A stretch of 64,000 nucleotides of DNA. Origin: Chrysoperla carnea (lineage: Eukaryota > Arthropoda > Insecta > Neuroptera > Chrysopidae). The stretch spans positions 10,368,935 to 10,432,934 of the forward strand of contig NC_058338.1 in NCBI RefSeq assembly GCF_905475395.1. Direction: 5' to 3'. Made by a program: the position numbers and the translations under genes. Shown piece by piece: positions 49,076-62,035 of the stretch. Position 1 is the stretch's first letter. Each line of letters starts with the position of its first letter. The notes under the pieces were generated by a model. The model saw nothing but the letters and a program-made list of their open reading frames with translations, did no database searches and was not told the DNA's origin.

Positions 49076-49104
49076 TTACATTTAAAGTGTTTGATTTTTA
49101 AGAT

Positions 49105-49314
49105 TTTTTCTGTTTCATACATGTTATAAAGATCGAATTTTTACCAATCGATTCGAAATAAAGTTAAATTAACTTAAATTAACTAATTAAATTTGCATTT
49201 TCCGTGAAGTGGCGTTGTGGAAAATGCAATTTTTTGAACTTTTCTCTTAATTTAACTTAATTTCGAGTCGATTGGTGAAAATCCCATTTTTCTAGCATGT
49301 ATATGACAGAAAAT
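49105..49314. repeat. Long hairpin, arms of about 97 bp and 15-base loop
   Basis: The arms 49105-49203 and 49219-49314 pair with scattered mismatches (ACCAATCGATTCGAAAT against ACCAATCGACTCGAAAT inverted; TTGCATTTTCC at the loop is perfect). The loop is GTGAAGTGGCGTTGT. Confidence 0.85.
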
Positions 49315-49395
49315 TGTTTAAAATTTATACCTATTTATCACATTTTCAGGACGAGTTTGCCTTACGAAAAAAGCTTTAAAATTAAATAATTAAGC

Positions 49396-49478
49396 CTAAT
49401 TGGTAGAGCGCTTGACATGAATCCACGAAGTCCGGGTTCGAGTCCTGGTTCGAGTGTATTTTTTTCAATTCTCTCTTT
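49396..49478 (+). pseudogene. Truncated tRNA-like retrocopy with flanking direct repeats
   Basis: It begins within a tRNA D-arm (CTAATTGGTAGAGCG), then has an anticodon-arm-sized stretch, and a good T-arm (CCGGGTTCGAGTCCTGG, 5-bp stem). A T7 run at about 49460-49465 resembles a Pol III terminator. No acceptor stem is present. The 16-bp AATTAAATAATTAAGC flanks it at 49380-49395 and 49479-49494, as expected of a target duplication. Confidence 0.75.
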
Positions 49479-49494
49479 AATTAAATAATTAAGC

Positions 49495-50745
49495 TTTTTT
49501 GCCTTTCTCAAAATAAATTTTGTAATAAATTCTTTGGAATTTAAACGTAGGTATCTTTTGTGACAAGCTTTTATTAGCTTGTATGTATCTATCTAACGGA
49601 ATCTTTGAACGGGATTTTTACCCACTGCAAAACCTCGGATTGAATTGAAAGCTTCGTACACTTATCATGGACCAATAAAAATACAATAATTTAATAAGTT
49701 TGTTCAATTATCTTTGTCAGAATCATCAGGATTAACGATTTTATAATATAAATAATTCTTATAATTCTGGTGGGAGCGCAGATAATATTCCATAATATTA
49801 ATAAATAATAATTTAAAAAACTAAAAAACACGCTTTTGATTTAGCTAGCTGAACTAAAAAGTAGAAAATAATTACCATTTATTTAATATTTCCAGATTAA
49901 AAAAAAAAAAATTGAACGTAAATTTTGAATTTTAATTGCAGAAATTTTATTTACCTATCAATTTTCTACAAATAATGTGCGATGTACATCAAAGGAGAAG
50001 AAATCGGTTTCATAAAACATGAAATTGTTAAATTTTAAGTTTCTTGAAACTTTAATTTACTCAAAGAATTGTTTCAAATCATAAACACAAATTAAAAATT
50101 CTTAAAATTCGAACATAAATTAATTTTCAGATTTCATACAAATCGAAAATCCGTAAAAAATTAAAAAAAAACTTACCAAATAAATAATTATCGTGAAAAA
50201 ATCACACAAAAATCACACTTAAAACCACTGAATAAATTTTAAAAAGCACAATTTAAAAGAAAATACAGCACTATTTGAATACAAAAAGACAAATCAAATC
50301 GTATAAACGAAAAGCTTTGCTCAACGCAACGGTTGATATTGAATTGAGTTGAGATGATAGCGCAACGATTGTTAACTGTTTGTTGTGATGAAGTCGCAGT
50401 CAGTAAGTTTAACTTGCTTTCAATTTGTTTTGAAGTAAACAAGTTATATTACAATTGATTCTAGTACGCAAGTTTCAAGTAACAAGTGTTTGAAAAACAG
50501 ATGTATAATATTTAATAGTGTTTACATATAACTACTAATACTATAGCAAGGTATTAAATGATAAATATAATATGCTAAATTATGTTTTAATATGTTTGGG
50601 TCGGGTAATTTAGTTTTTATTAATGAACTCAAATTTGAATACCAGGCAATCATTTGTCATACCACGCAAGTACACAAACAGTCATCATGTTTTGGATTGT
50701 AATCAAATGTGGGATTTTTTGCTTTTCATTTTAATCTAAAATTTG
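49495..50745. other. Gene-free stretch
   Basis: No coding signal. The open frame at 50239-50442 (-) lacks any domain. Confidence 0.4.
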
Positions 50746-51141
50746 TATACCATGTATATATGAAATATACATAGTATATTAAGTTTAGTCCCAAGTTTGT
50801 AACGCTTAAAAATATTGATGCTACGAAAAAAATTTGGGTATAATTATTCATAGAATCATCTCATTAGTCCATTTCCGGTTATCTGTCCGCCCGTCTGTCC
50901 GTAAGGACGATAACTCAAAAACGAAAAGAGATATCAAGCTGAAATTACAGCGCACTCAGAGCGTAAAAAGTGAGATCGAGTTCGTAAATGAGCAACATAG
51001 GTCATGAGGGCACACATTAGATGCAAGTTTTAAAGTATGTATTAATATGGGACTATCAGTTATGTATGTGTGACATGTATAGGTATATGTGTATACATGG
51101 TATTTCAACAATTTACTCAGTCAATTGTTTGTTTTCACTTG
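50746..51141 (+). mobile_element. DINE-1-like element, copy H (internal deletion)
   Basis: Both ends are present (TATACCATGTATATATGAAA at 50746, TTGTTTTCACTTG to 51141), but the AACAAAAGTTTAAA block is missing: CATAGGTCATGAGGGCACAC joins sequences that are about 130 bp apart in copy F. 396 bp. Confidence 0.78.
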
Positions 51142-54100
51142 TTTTTATATGAATTAGATCAATATGTTGAAAATTTTTCGATGAAGAAATATTTTCATAA
51201 ACAACAAAAATTATAGTATTTTTTCTAGAGCAAATGAATCATTTTGAAGATAATATATTGATTGCCTAAGAATTTTTATTTCTTTGTTTAAGTAAATTTT
51301 CAAAATAAGTACGCAACGAAATTGTCTGTCAGTTATGGATAAAGTATCATTTCTTTCATTATTTTTGTTTTATATTTAGGAAATTTTTGAATATAAATTT
51401 GGTAATGAAGAAACATTTGGTAATGAAGTTGTAAGAACTCCTATTTTGAGTCTAAATTTCAAATAATTTACTTTAAATTTTCATTTCAGATTCAGATAGA
51501 TAATCACACTAACGTCAAAAAATTTTATAAAACCATGATATTTATTTTGTTACATTTATTATAAATAAATTTTGTATAAATTAGATTGAATCTCTTGATG
51601 ATGAACGCAAGCTCGAAAATTTTTGAGATCAAATAAAAAAACTTGTAGTCATACACTAATAATAAAATTATTTTAATTATTTATTATAATATAGTATGTA
51701 CTACCAAAAACCTAATATAAATTCAAATATTATATTAAAATTTATGTATTATTTCTGATTTCCTATGTGAGTATTAATAGTATTTTATTAAATTGGTAAT
51801 GATTTATTACCTACCTACAAAATAATAAAAGTATTTACAATCCTCATTAATTAAGGATTCTTAACACATACCAACTTTATTATATATATTAAAGTTGTAA
51901 TTTATTCTAATCACTATGTAATTCGATGAACAGAATCATTAAAAAAATTGGTTTTAAGAACTACAAAACCTCTATATACTGATTACCGTTTGTATATAGG
52001 CGTTATGTGATTTTTATATCAGTTTTTATTAACAAATTATCATGTTTCTCTAAATTCATACCCGTAGCTAAAAGTTCATCTATATATTTCATTGCAGGGG
52101 TGGCAACCTCAGTGTCTACAAAGTAAAATTTCTTATACACACAAATGAAGCTCCCACAAATTCGTGTTTTAAGAAACGAAAAGCTTTAATGACGCTCAAT
52201 TTCCTAAACATCCGTTTAGGATACATTAATTGCTTACTTCTGATGCCGAAACCTATATGGTCGAAATCTATATGGTCGTAATAAGAACAATTTCATTATG
52301 TACCTAATATTAAAAACGAAATAATCTATTAAACAAAATTTTTGTTCATATATGCCTATATGGTATGACAGTTAAAGATGCATACATACAGAAATAATTT
52401 CGACAGAAAACGACGCAGTGTGAATTCTGGTTGTTCACTCATTATAAAAGTGTAAATACTTATACCGTCTAGGTCTGGTTTATAAAATTTAAGAATTTAA
52501 CGTGGTTTGAATTATAAATTACAACAAACAGTAACAACTTGTATTAATTTTAGTCCAGTAAACAGGTAGATTTTAATACTTGACAATGGCACTGACAAGG
52601 GCGTGTAGATTCAATTGCTAGACTTAAAGACATAAAAAATTTTAAATGAAGTCCCTTCTGGGCCCACAATAAAAATATCTAAATAAGGGCGGTATATGGA
52701 TTGTGGCTCTAATTTTTAGTATAAATGTGAGTGAAACAGCTTACACTTTAAAATTTTCTGTAAACCTACCTAAGTAATTAAAGTGTCTACATTTATATTT
52801 ATGACACTGCCACTGGAGTATAAAAGTCTAAAAATAAGTACCTAATTTGAATTTAAAAGTATAATTTTATTACAGTTCATGAATTTGGGATTATAATAAA
52901 ACAAAAACCGCAATTTGCATATGAATTGATAAAAAAACTGGATACGGATATACCGACAATTCTTATGTAATTTATATCTATAAGTATATGAAAATTAAAA
53001 TTTTATTTAGTCGAGATCACTGTATCAAAAGTCAGGGTTGGGGTGAAGTTTTAAACTGTTGTATAATCCCTAGAACACTCTTTTGGGGGCTTTGAGAATG
53101 TCTACATGTTTTCTGTTCTGAAATTCGATGTTGTAGGGTTGCAGACTAAGCGGAAGAACCTTATATGAGCGGGGGTTAGGAGAGAATTCTTTTTTCGCGG
53201 TTCAAAGTTTGCTAAGAACAAAATATAATATTCCAATAATTGACTAAACCATCTGTATTACAACTGACATGGATTGTAGCTAATTTCGTAGATAAAAAGC
53301 GTTATCAATGAAAAACTTCCCTTAGACAAACTTAGCGAAAGACTGACTGATATGACTGCTTACTTAGTCAAAAGCTCATTTTAGCGTAAATAATTAAAGG
53401 AATATTTCTTATTAAGCATCGTGAGATCTTACTGGCATTCTTTATTGAACTATGAAAGCAAAATTATTTTTACAGGAAACCAAACAAATTCAGTAAATAC
53501 TAAAACCTGTAAATTTAACAGGATTTAGAAAATTAATACCAACACACCATAAAATTACAAAGAATTTATAAATAAAAATTATTATTAATAATTCATTTTT
53601 GAAAATATCCGGACAGAAGATAATTTTTTCAAAAAACGCGTGTAAACAGGAAAGTAAAACAAAAACATACGTAGGCCTATTACATACAATAAATAAACCT
53701 ACAAACACAACAAAATAAAAATAATTTTTTATTGTAACTTTTCATTAATCAAGCAAACAGAATCATGTTTTACAACTAAAAATTCTCTGTGCAAAACTAC
53801 ATTAACTATACTGTTCACAGTTCTCTACACATTTCCTGGAAACGATAACCTTGAAAGTAAGAGCAGGTCAACAGTGACATACTGTTTATTTCGTTGTTTT
53901 TACTTTATTTATTTTGGTTTTTTAATTTCAGTCTATTCACAAGCTAATATTAAAAAACAGCAGTGTGGCGGGCCTGTATATAAGAAAAAACGAAATTAAG
54001 AAAACATCTAGGAAAAGTGACCTTGATCAATGGTGAATCAAAATGTGATTCACTATTACGAATGAATCCACACTTACTGTGATAGAATCCACACTTAATG

Positions 54101-56960
54101 AACCCAAATTCTGTCTAGGTGGTAGATATGATATAAAAAGCTGATAGTTTTCAGCAAATCTTACTTAAAAGTTGGTAGATCTAATCTTTGTCCTGTGTCC
54201 TTTTGTCCATTTGTTCGTCCTATACCAAAACTGGACCCTTCACCTAAAATATTGATTATACAACTTAGAATTGTTCTTCGGTAAGTGTTAAATTAATGGA
54301 AGGGAATAGAAAGGACGATAAAAAACAAAAAATCATAATATAATGAGGCATAATTATAAAATTGGCATGAGGCATTAAGGCATAAGGAATATAAGGCATA
54401 ATTGGTAGATTTTTCTTGCCAGGTAGTAGATTTTACGAAGATACTTACATAAAAGTTGGCAGACCTAACTAATAGTTGGTAGAGTTGGAAACAAAGAGTG
54501 ATACTCAATTTCACATAGCTCCTCAGTAGAAATAACTTAAAATAACCGACCAAGAAGTGTCAATAACTCATCACCACCAGCCGTACCTTTTTCTTTTTGA
54601 TTTCTTCAAAATTTTCCAAGCTGTAGATTTTGGATAATATAAATTTTTATTTCTCATAATGAAAACCCTTTAATGTATGCCATGTCACGTGATAAACTTT
54701 CTCCTGCTTCTCTATCAAAACCAGTGGGGGAATAGCCATACAACAAGGGTAGCAAATGCTACAGGCCCCGCGCAGCGCCATTGGTTCCCGAAAATACATT
54801 GTAAAAAAGGTTTTTTGATGAAGGTGCTAATAAAAGGGACAGACAGTAGATTAACGAAGGTTAAAAAAAGTCTTGGCATACTCGTAACTGATGTCTAGAG
54901 CCCACCATAATGGGCAATTCCCAACGAATAAAATACAATAAATACCAAAGTATTTATTGATTAATTTTTATTACGGAATCCGCGGATTTGATTTTTCCAC
55001 TATCCAAAACTTAATCCCAAAATCAGAACTCAATTGTTTATACTATAAGTTCGTGGTTAGGCCACCTGATTCTATATAAGTATGAAATTTCTACTTTTAT
55101 TGTTAAGTAAATTTTGAGAAAATGGGCTGGTAAAGTCTAGCTGTGAGTTCACACGATACCCTTTTATTTTACTTAAAAAAAAGTAACTTGCATGAAAAGC
55201 GAGCCTTTTTAGATATCTTTTTTGAAAGATAACACGGAAACGATACTTTCTGTACACATTTGACTCACGTGAACGAATCATTAAAACATATCTGGTGTAT
55301 GGTTACGAACTAGTTATGGTGTTTTTGACAGGTACTTGTTGCACACAAAATAATTCAGGTGTTAATAAAATTGTAGGTAGTGAAATAGAAGGTAATCTCT
55401 TCAGTGATAGCGGTGTAACGCGATGACGGATTCATCATGCAGATACACTTCTGTAAATAATCAAACAAGTAGAAATCCGTTTTTTTTACACTTTTTAATT
55501 ATTTTCAATGAATTAGTTTGGGTGGTCTACAAAAACTGTTCACCTTTATTTCGAACGCACCTAGGACAAGGAGGCAATTTAACCAAAATCCAACCTTGCC
55601 CAGAAATATTTCTTTAATATATTTCTTTTTATAATATTTCTTTAAACTAAAATTTATCCAAATTTTTTTATGTACAAAATTGCATGTTTTGAGTATTCAA
55701 AATATTTATTGCAAACAGCTAACCAATAATTAATTTTGTTAGTTGATAAAAAAAAATACCTGATTTTTTCTAGGTAAACATTTATACCAGCCATATTGAT
55801 TGTAATGGCAGTCTGTAAAATAACGAGAGAAAATTGGGTGGAAAGAACTTATATGAGAGAATTCAAATGAAATAAAGAATAATAAAAAACTTAAATGAAA
55901 TGAGTTTAAGCAAAAAGTGTCTCTAAATGTCCAAAATTATGCTCATAGATGGTGTTTTAATACAAAATTGTCAAAACATGATCATAAAATTGATTTCTTT
56001 GTATTTTTATAATAATAATTAATAAGAAAATGTCTATTTTCATTACTTGATACACGAAAACTTAAACAAAACTTATTAAATACAATTTTATTACCATTCA
56101 CTCATTGTGCTTATTATTCAACAATACATAATTTATAATTGTAACGAAAGGAGCATAGTTCCTACCGGAAGTCCTATGGTACTTTTCGTTTGTTTCTTTT
56201 AAATAATTGAGCCGAAAAATAAAAAATTGTATGAATAATTAACGGATTTCCATTTCTTAAGATAATGGTTCGTTCACTTAATATTAAGGTAGCGAACGCT
56301 TTAAAAACGCCTTCAAATGTTAAAATACTCTCTGTATAAATAATTTTATTTATTATGATATTAAAACATATAATTTATAACACAAAACTTAATAAAATTT
56401 CATATTCTATTGTGTTGACGCAAAAAAATACAAACGCAACGCAATAGCTCTACAATGTAAATAATTACCTACATTATTCTACAAACTGCAGGTGAGTAAA
56501 TTCTAAGGTACATTAATTAGGGATTTCCCGCGTCATGCCATCCATGGTCATGGTAGAAACTATGTCTATATGTCTATTCTATTACTATAAAATAATACTA
56601 TACAGAGAGGGTGTTATGGTTTAATTCATTCATACATCACAGTCATAAAAAGTGCTTAATTATAAAAAAAAAATTATCCAATGAAATCATTCAAATTTCA
56701 TAGAAGATACAATCTCTTTTTTTTATTATTACAAGAATTTAATGTTGTAGTAATTTGTTTATGAATCAATAATAATATTAGGTACTTTTAAAAGAAGAGA
56801 TGAAACCTGTTGCAAAAAATGCTGCGAATTATTTTACAAAAGTTTTTCAAGCACATTTTATAATTTAACACCTTTTTTATGGCCCGCTATTCAAAAAAAT
56901 AGTACTAATTTTTTCCATTTCTAAAATTTTAGTCTGTTGAATAAGTTTAATTTGTAAAAA
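51142..56960. other. Longest gene-free stretch
   Basis: No supported exon in 5.8 kb. Small local repeats occur at 54120-54200 and 54410-54500 (AGTTGGTAGA and GGCATAA units). The 54677-54898 frame contains a GC-rich patch at about 54760-54785 and may be a decayed foreign fragment; I do not recognise it. Confidence 0.45.
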
Positions 56961-56965
56961 GTGTT

Positions 56966-57168
56966 TTAAGGATGTTGCCAAAAAATAAGTGTATGCAAAT
57001 ATTTGAGACTTACGTTTTAAATTTTGAGGATGGGATTCTGTTAGAACTTGAGAAAATTAGACGAAAATTAATAGTAAAATTTAGAGCAAAAATGTAGAGA
57101 AAATCACTTATAAAAAAAATAGGTACTATTTCTGCTTAACAAAACGTGAATTTTTGGGAACATCCTAA
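56966..57168. mobile_element. Short TTAAGGATGT-ended MITE
   Basis: The ends TTAAGGATGTTGCCAAAAA and, inverted, TTAGGATGTTCCCAAAAA enclose 200 bp that share ATTAGACGAAAAT with the 29.7 and 46.1 kb relatives. Confidence 0.75.
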
Positions 57169-57874
57169 ATCACACGAAAATTTTTTTTAAATAAAGCTCA
57201 ATTTTAACTCCCTTTATACCATCGGATGCGCAATAAACTACAATTAAACCTTACCAACGTTCCAACGTTCGAATAATGACACTCATCTGGAACGTTAAAA
57301 ATGTCATCCCGAATTACTACCCACAGATAGTACCGAGATTATTTTTGGAGGTTTTGCTAGTTAATATATTTTTTCTTGAATTTTTTGGATTAAGATCACT
57401 TAAAATTTACCTATCTATACTGTTTGTATTTGCCGTGACTTTATAAATAAATGGAATGATATCAGACCATCGGCCAGTGGACATAAATGTTATATTAAAA
57501 CGGTTAGTACTTTTCCATTAATTTAAAAACTCAACTATGACAAAGTTCATTCATGCTGAAAATAATTATAAAAATTTTGAGAAATCATTTGAAAAATTTG
57601 GTAGGTTTGGAAAATGTTTGGAAAATTACCAACAAAAAAAAAAGTCCAAAGTCATCAAATAGAAACAATTGATGCACCTTTATGAGTAAAATTTATTGGA
57701 ATTTTATTTTCCATTCATTAAAGGTAAAGGCTGTTTCTAAAGGCATTTTAAAATTTCCTTGAATTGTGTTACAAATACGATATAAAAAAAATATGCTCAT
57801 GACTGAAAATTTTTTTTAAGTTTTACTTTTTTACAAAAGGTATGTATATTACATTATTGATGACTATGTTATAA

Positions 57875-58645
57875 CAAAGGTGGAGTAGTGGCTAGCCTAG
57901 TCGCCTCCGCCTACAAAGTACTTCGGTTCGTATCTAGCATTATCCCGATTAATTTTTAATTAAATAAGTTATTATGCAGAGCTAATGTCTTTTTTTTAGA
58001 TAATTGTTATGAGAGCCAAAAGCGACAAATAAGTAAGAGAGGGTGGTATATTTTATGTTATTTTAATTCCCACCCCCTGACAGAAGAGTGATTTATGACA
58101 TAAGTAGGAAAGTGGGGTTTACTTAAGTTTTTTTTTTTTTTGTAATATGACATGTTCTCCTATTACAAAATCTTATAAAATTTCATTTAACAAGAATAAA
58201 TTTTAGCATGTACAACAAAAAAGCAAGGAAAATAAGTATTTTTTTAATATTTTGTAATAGGAGAATATGAGTTAGAAAAGCTAAAGACATGTTCTCCTAT
58301 TAAAAAGTTTCATATTTTAGCATAACCAAGGCATTTTTGTTCATATTCTTAATATATTGTAAGAGGAGAACATAATTTTAAAGAGTGAAATATATTTATG
58401 ATTATTTAAATTCCCACCCCCTGACAGAATATTGATTTATGACATATGTATAACTGACGTGATTTATAGCAAGAGGGCGGGTTATATAGATAATCTAAAG
58501 TATAAAAAGAGTGGAAAATTTTTAACATCAGGAAAAATTCATTTAATTTAAAAGGCAAAATGTTAACCAGACCAGGATACGAACCTCATACCTTGGTTTC
58601 TTAGGCAAGTACTATACCCACACTGCTACCTGGCTTATACATACT
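57875..58645. repeat. Composite element with tRNA-like sequences at both ends, pointing inward
   Basis: The left end (+) has a tRNA-like stretch at about 57885-57945 (GTGGCTAGCCTAGTCG, then GGTTCGTATC). The right end (-) has another at about 58640-58570 (GGTAGCAGTGTGGGTA, then GGTTCGTATCC). Between them, TTCCCACCCCCTGACAGAA is directly repeated at about 58069 and 58413. TGTTCTCCTATTACAAAA occurs in direct and inverted forms at about 58153, 58250, 58293 and 58357. No ORF. Confidence 0.6.
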
Positions 58646-59860
58646 CTTATAATTATTTTAATACTTACCTTGACTTAAAAATTAATTAATTCATAATTTT
58701 GTTCTGAAAGAAAAAAAATAAGGTACAAAATTTAAAAATAAAACAAAATTTAAAATATATAGTACGAATTTTATTTATTTATTTCCAAAAAAAAAGAAAA
58801 ATGTTTTAAGTTTTCATGATAAATCAGATTGTAATTTTCAAATTTCAATGTTTCATTTGGCTATTTCGTTAGATTAAAAGGAAATTATGCTATGTGCTCA
58901 TCAGTTTTCTTTTACGAATAAAAAAAAATCATAAAATTATTCGAGAGATAATAAAACAATGACGAATTAGAGAAACATTAATTTACAGAATTTTTGATGT
59001 CGATTTTTCTTTGGGCTATTTATTTTTCTCGTGAAATATAAAAATTGGAATAAGTAGATTTATGAAAAAACTTTTTTCAGTTCTAATATTTGATATAAAT
59101 TTATTTAAATAAGTTCAGTGAACTATAAAACATTTAAAATCTAAAATTTTACATAAAAAAAATACGAAATTAAGATCATGAATAAATAAGTCAATATAAA
59201 GTGTAACATTGGCCTCAAGGTATTTAAAAAATGATTAATATTACAAAAAATCAAATTCTAACTAAATATATTTTGTATTTCCCCCCTCAATTTATTTAAT
59301 TTCCATTAGTTTTAGGAACACATTTTTAAAATAAGTTTTTTTTTTTTATATTTTAACGATTTAAGAAAAATAATAAAAGAGCCAACTGTTTTTAATATTT
59401 ACTAACCCTATTCAAACACAGACGTATATTTATCAAAAACAAATTTTTTAAACAAAAATTATAATTGTTGATTAAATATAATTAATTTTAACATATTTTT
59501 TCTCAATTTTATCTTTAAATTTTTAATTATTTAAAAAAATATAACATTAATTTTGTTATAAATATTTATTACTGAAAATTTCATAACTACATAACTGTAC
59601 TCATATCTAGTTATAATAATAGCAACTTTCGGAAAAAGAAAACTTTTCTAAATTCTAATTAAGCTAAAAGAAACAAATCAGGTCAAAACTTGGTGTCCAT
59701 TTTCTTAAAAACTACAAAAGATAGTGAGATGAAATTTTGTAGCTACAACAAGTGAGTCTTATAAAGTTTTTAGAAAAAATAACAACAAAAGTTTTCTAGA
59801 AAATACTTAAAACTAGGACAAATAGGTTCAATTTTCCTATTTTATTTTCTAAGCACTAAT
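58646..59860. other. Gene-free AT-rich stretch
   Basis: Homopolymer-rich; nothing supported. Confidence 0.4.
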
Positions 59861-59863
59861 ATT

Positions 59864-59923
59864 CAACATTGTCTATACGGGGTATTTCAACAATTATTTC
59901 AGTCAATTATTTATTTACACTTG
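59864..59923 (+). mobile_element. DINE-1-like element, copy I (3' end only)
   Basis: TCTATACGGGGTATTTCAAC, then the stem-loop and TTTACACTTG. The solo 3' end is 60 bp. Confidence 0.65.
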
Positions 59924-60824
59924 TTTGAATATAGAATAAGGCCAAATTTCCTACATATTTGGTCTTCCTAAATCGAATAGTATTATTTTTAACTTTAACC
60001 TTCAGGGTCATGAAAATGAAATCAGTTTTATTACGATAAGTGACAAGTCAATTGACATTGACTTTTACTGTTGCTCTAAGATACTAAACAAACAATAGAA
60101 ATAAAACAAATGGTTTTCTTTTAAATATAAATAAATGACTCAACATCATATTACTTAATATACTCAGTATGCTCACTGTAGTACATACTGTTTTGAGTAG
60201 CTAAATATTCTATTATTTATATATCTATAAATTAAACGGAAAAACATATTTTAGAACATTTTCAAATTGTAGGCTATATATTTGTCGTTAAATATTTATA
60301 GAAATGATATAATTTCTTTTTTTTTTTGCATTTTGAAAATAAATTTATGTATATTATGAAATTATATATATTATTTTAAATGCAAATTTTTATGAGCACC
60401 AAGTTACTTTATTTGGAAATTACATTTACAAAAATGTGTGTTGTTTTTCCAAATTAAAAAATAATTATTACATACCATTTGAAATTTGGTACAAAAATAT
60501 TTCATCAAAATGTATTAATTCAGTACCTAATTAATTCAGTCTACTAAAATGTTAAGATCTTATTCTTAACACTGCAGCTGATAAATTAACCGCTTTGTAT
60601 ATATTGCAATTAAAATTGCACAAAAACTCCCGTTATAGATTTTACAAACAAATTTGGATTTATGAAAGAAAATAAGATTTTAATGTCTGATTAAAATTAG
60701 CCGTTCCTTTTTTTTGTAATTTTGAAAATTCTACCTATAGACAGGACCTACGGCGTGGCAATGGAGGCACTCGCTACCGGCGCATAAGAAATAGAGGCGC
60801 AAAACAAAAAGTATGATTTATACA
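59924..60824. other. Gene-free stretch
   Basis: AT-rich, with no coding signal. Confidence 0.4.
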
Positions 60825-61315
60825 AATGTTACTTTTGGTCACAAATTTGAAAAGTATGACCCTTTTTTGTTGAAACCCACTAATTTTAGATCATTCTTTA
60901 CACCTGTGATGTCAATTTTTCGCCAGCTATCACTTATGTGCCTAATTCCGGTACCAGGAATCAATATTCTTGAAACCTATTAGAACAAGGTTCATTCTGA
61001 CCACAAATTTGAAAAGTATGACCCAAATTTAGTAGGATTACATACTTGGTTTATGAAAATTGGATAAAATTTGGATGTGATAGAGCAAAATCCAATTTTT
61101 TGGATTCTGATGACGTCATAAAGTTGAAAAATTCGAATTTTTGATAACAAAGGCAAATTTGATCCGATCTTATTGGAATTTTTTTTAAAACCCACTAATT
61201 TTGACTCACTCTTTTCAGCTGTGGTGTCAATTTTTCGCTAACTATCACTTATGTGCTTAATTCTGCGACCAGGACTGCACATTCTTGGAGCCAATTAGTG
61301 CTAGGTTAATTTTGA
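60825..61315 (-). repeat. 316-bp tandem repeat, about 1.5 copies, inverted
   Basis: The reverse complement carries the same order of blocks as at 13.5 and 18.1 kb. GTCACAAATTTGAAAAGTATG (here two close versions at about 60838 and 60999) and TGACGTCAT are visible. At 61318 it runs into a GTCTGTCTATCTGTCTG module. Confidence 0.85.
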
Positions 61316-61317
61316 GT

Positions 61318-61390
61318 GTTTGTGTCTTTCTGCCAGTCTGTCTATCTGTCTGTGGCATCGTAGTGCCTAAACAGATGAATCGATTTTATG
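61318..61390 (+). repeat. Helitron-type microsatellite module
   Basis: GTCTGTGGCATCGTAGTGCC followed by TAAACAGATGAATCGATTTT, a near copy of 23200-23255. Joined directly to the 316-bp repeat, which suggests that the monomer belongs to a larger Helitron-like element. Confidence 0.6.
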
Positions 61391-61889
61391 TTAAAAATAT
61401 ATTAACAGAAAATTTTCGATTTATTTAAACGAAATTTATGTTTAAATAAATGATTTATTTTTATCATTGCATCACCAAAATTGATGATTGTACCTTAAAA
61501 ATCAAATTGTGAAACTAATATTGTTCAGAACAAAAAAAAAATCAAAATAACGCTAATTATAAAATAATCGTTTGTCAAAAATGATTGACAAGAATTTTCA
61601 AAGCGATATTAAATTACAATCAAATAGTGTCTTAATTATTTATTCTCTAAAAACCTTGAACAATATTTGAATTTTTTTGTTGATATGAAATTGTATCTAT
61701 CGTTTTTTTGATATCATCTGTCAATATTTAGGCATAATTTTATGTTTGTTAGCCAGAATAAACAAACTGAAAAGAAGTCTACTTAAATTGCTTGAAGCCG
61801 TACATAATGTTTTGTACCATATTTTTTATCTGCAATATAAAAAAACATGATATCCTTGCAAATTTTGATGATAATGAATTAATAATATC

Positions 61890-61985
61890 ATCCTATAAAT
61901 AATATTATAAATGTGAAAGTAACTATGTTTGTCTGTTTGCCTTCCTGTCGGCTTGTAACGTTTTCACGCCTAAGCCAATTTTGAT
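61890..61985 (+). mobile_element. Helitron 5'-end fragment
   Basis: AATATTATAAATGTGAAAGT, then TTTGTCTGTTTGCC and TTTTCACGCCTAAG, corresponding to the 5' part of the Helitron at 35482-35790. Confidence 0.6.
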
Positions 61986-62035
61986 GCTTTTCATTTCTGA
62001 AGTTGTAAGTAAGATTGATTATTCAAAGTCTTATA

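Noticed and set aside
49396..49478. Functional tRNA gene
   Set aside because: The T-arm is good but there is no acceptor stem and the D-arm is incomplete; flanking target duplications indicate a retrocopy.
54677..54898. Open frame with a GC-rich patch
   Set aside because: No recognisable domain, no splice context and no neighbouring homologous exons; possibly a decayed insertion but not supportable as a gene.
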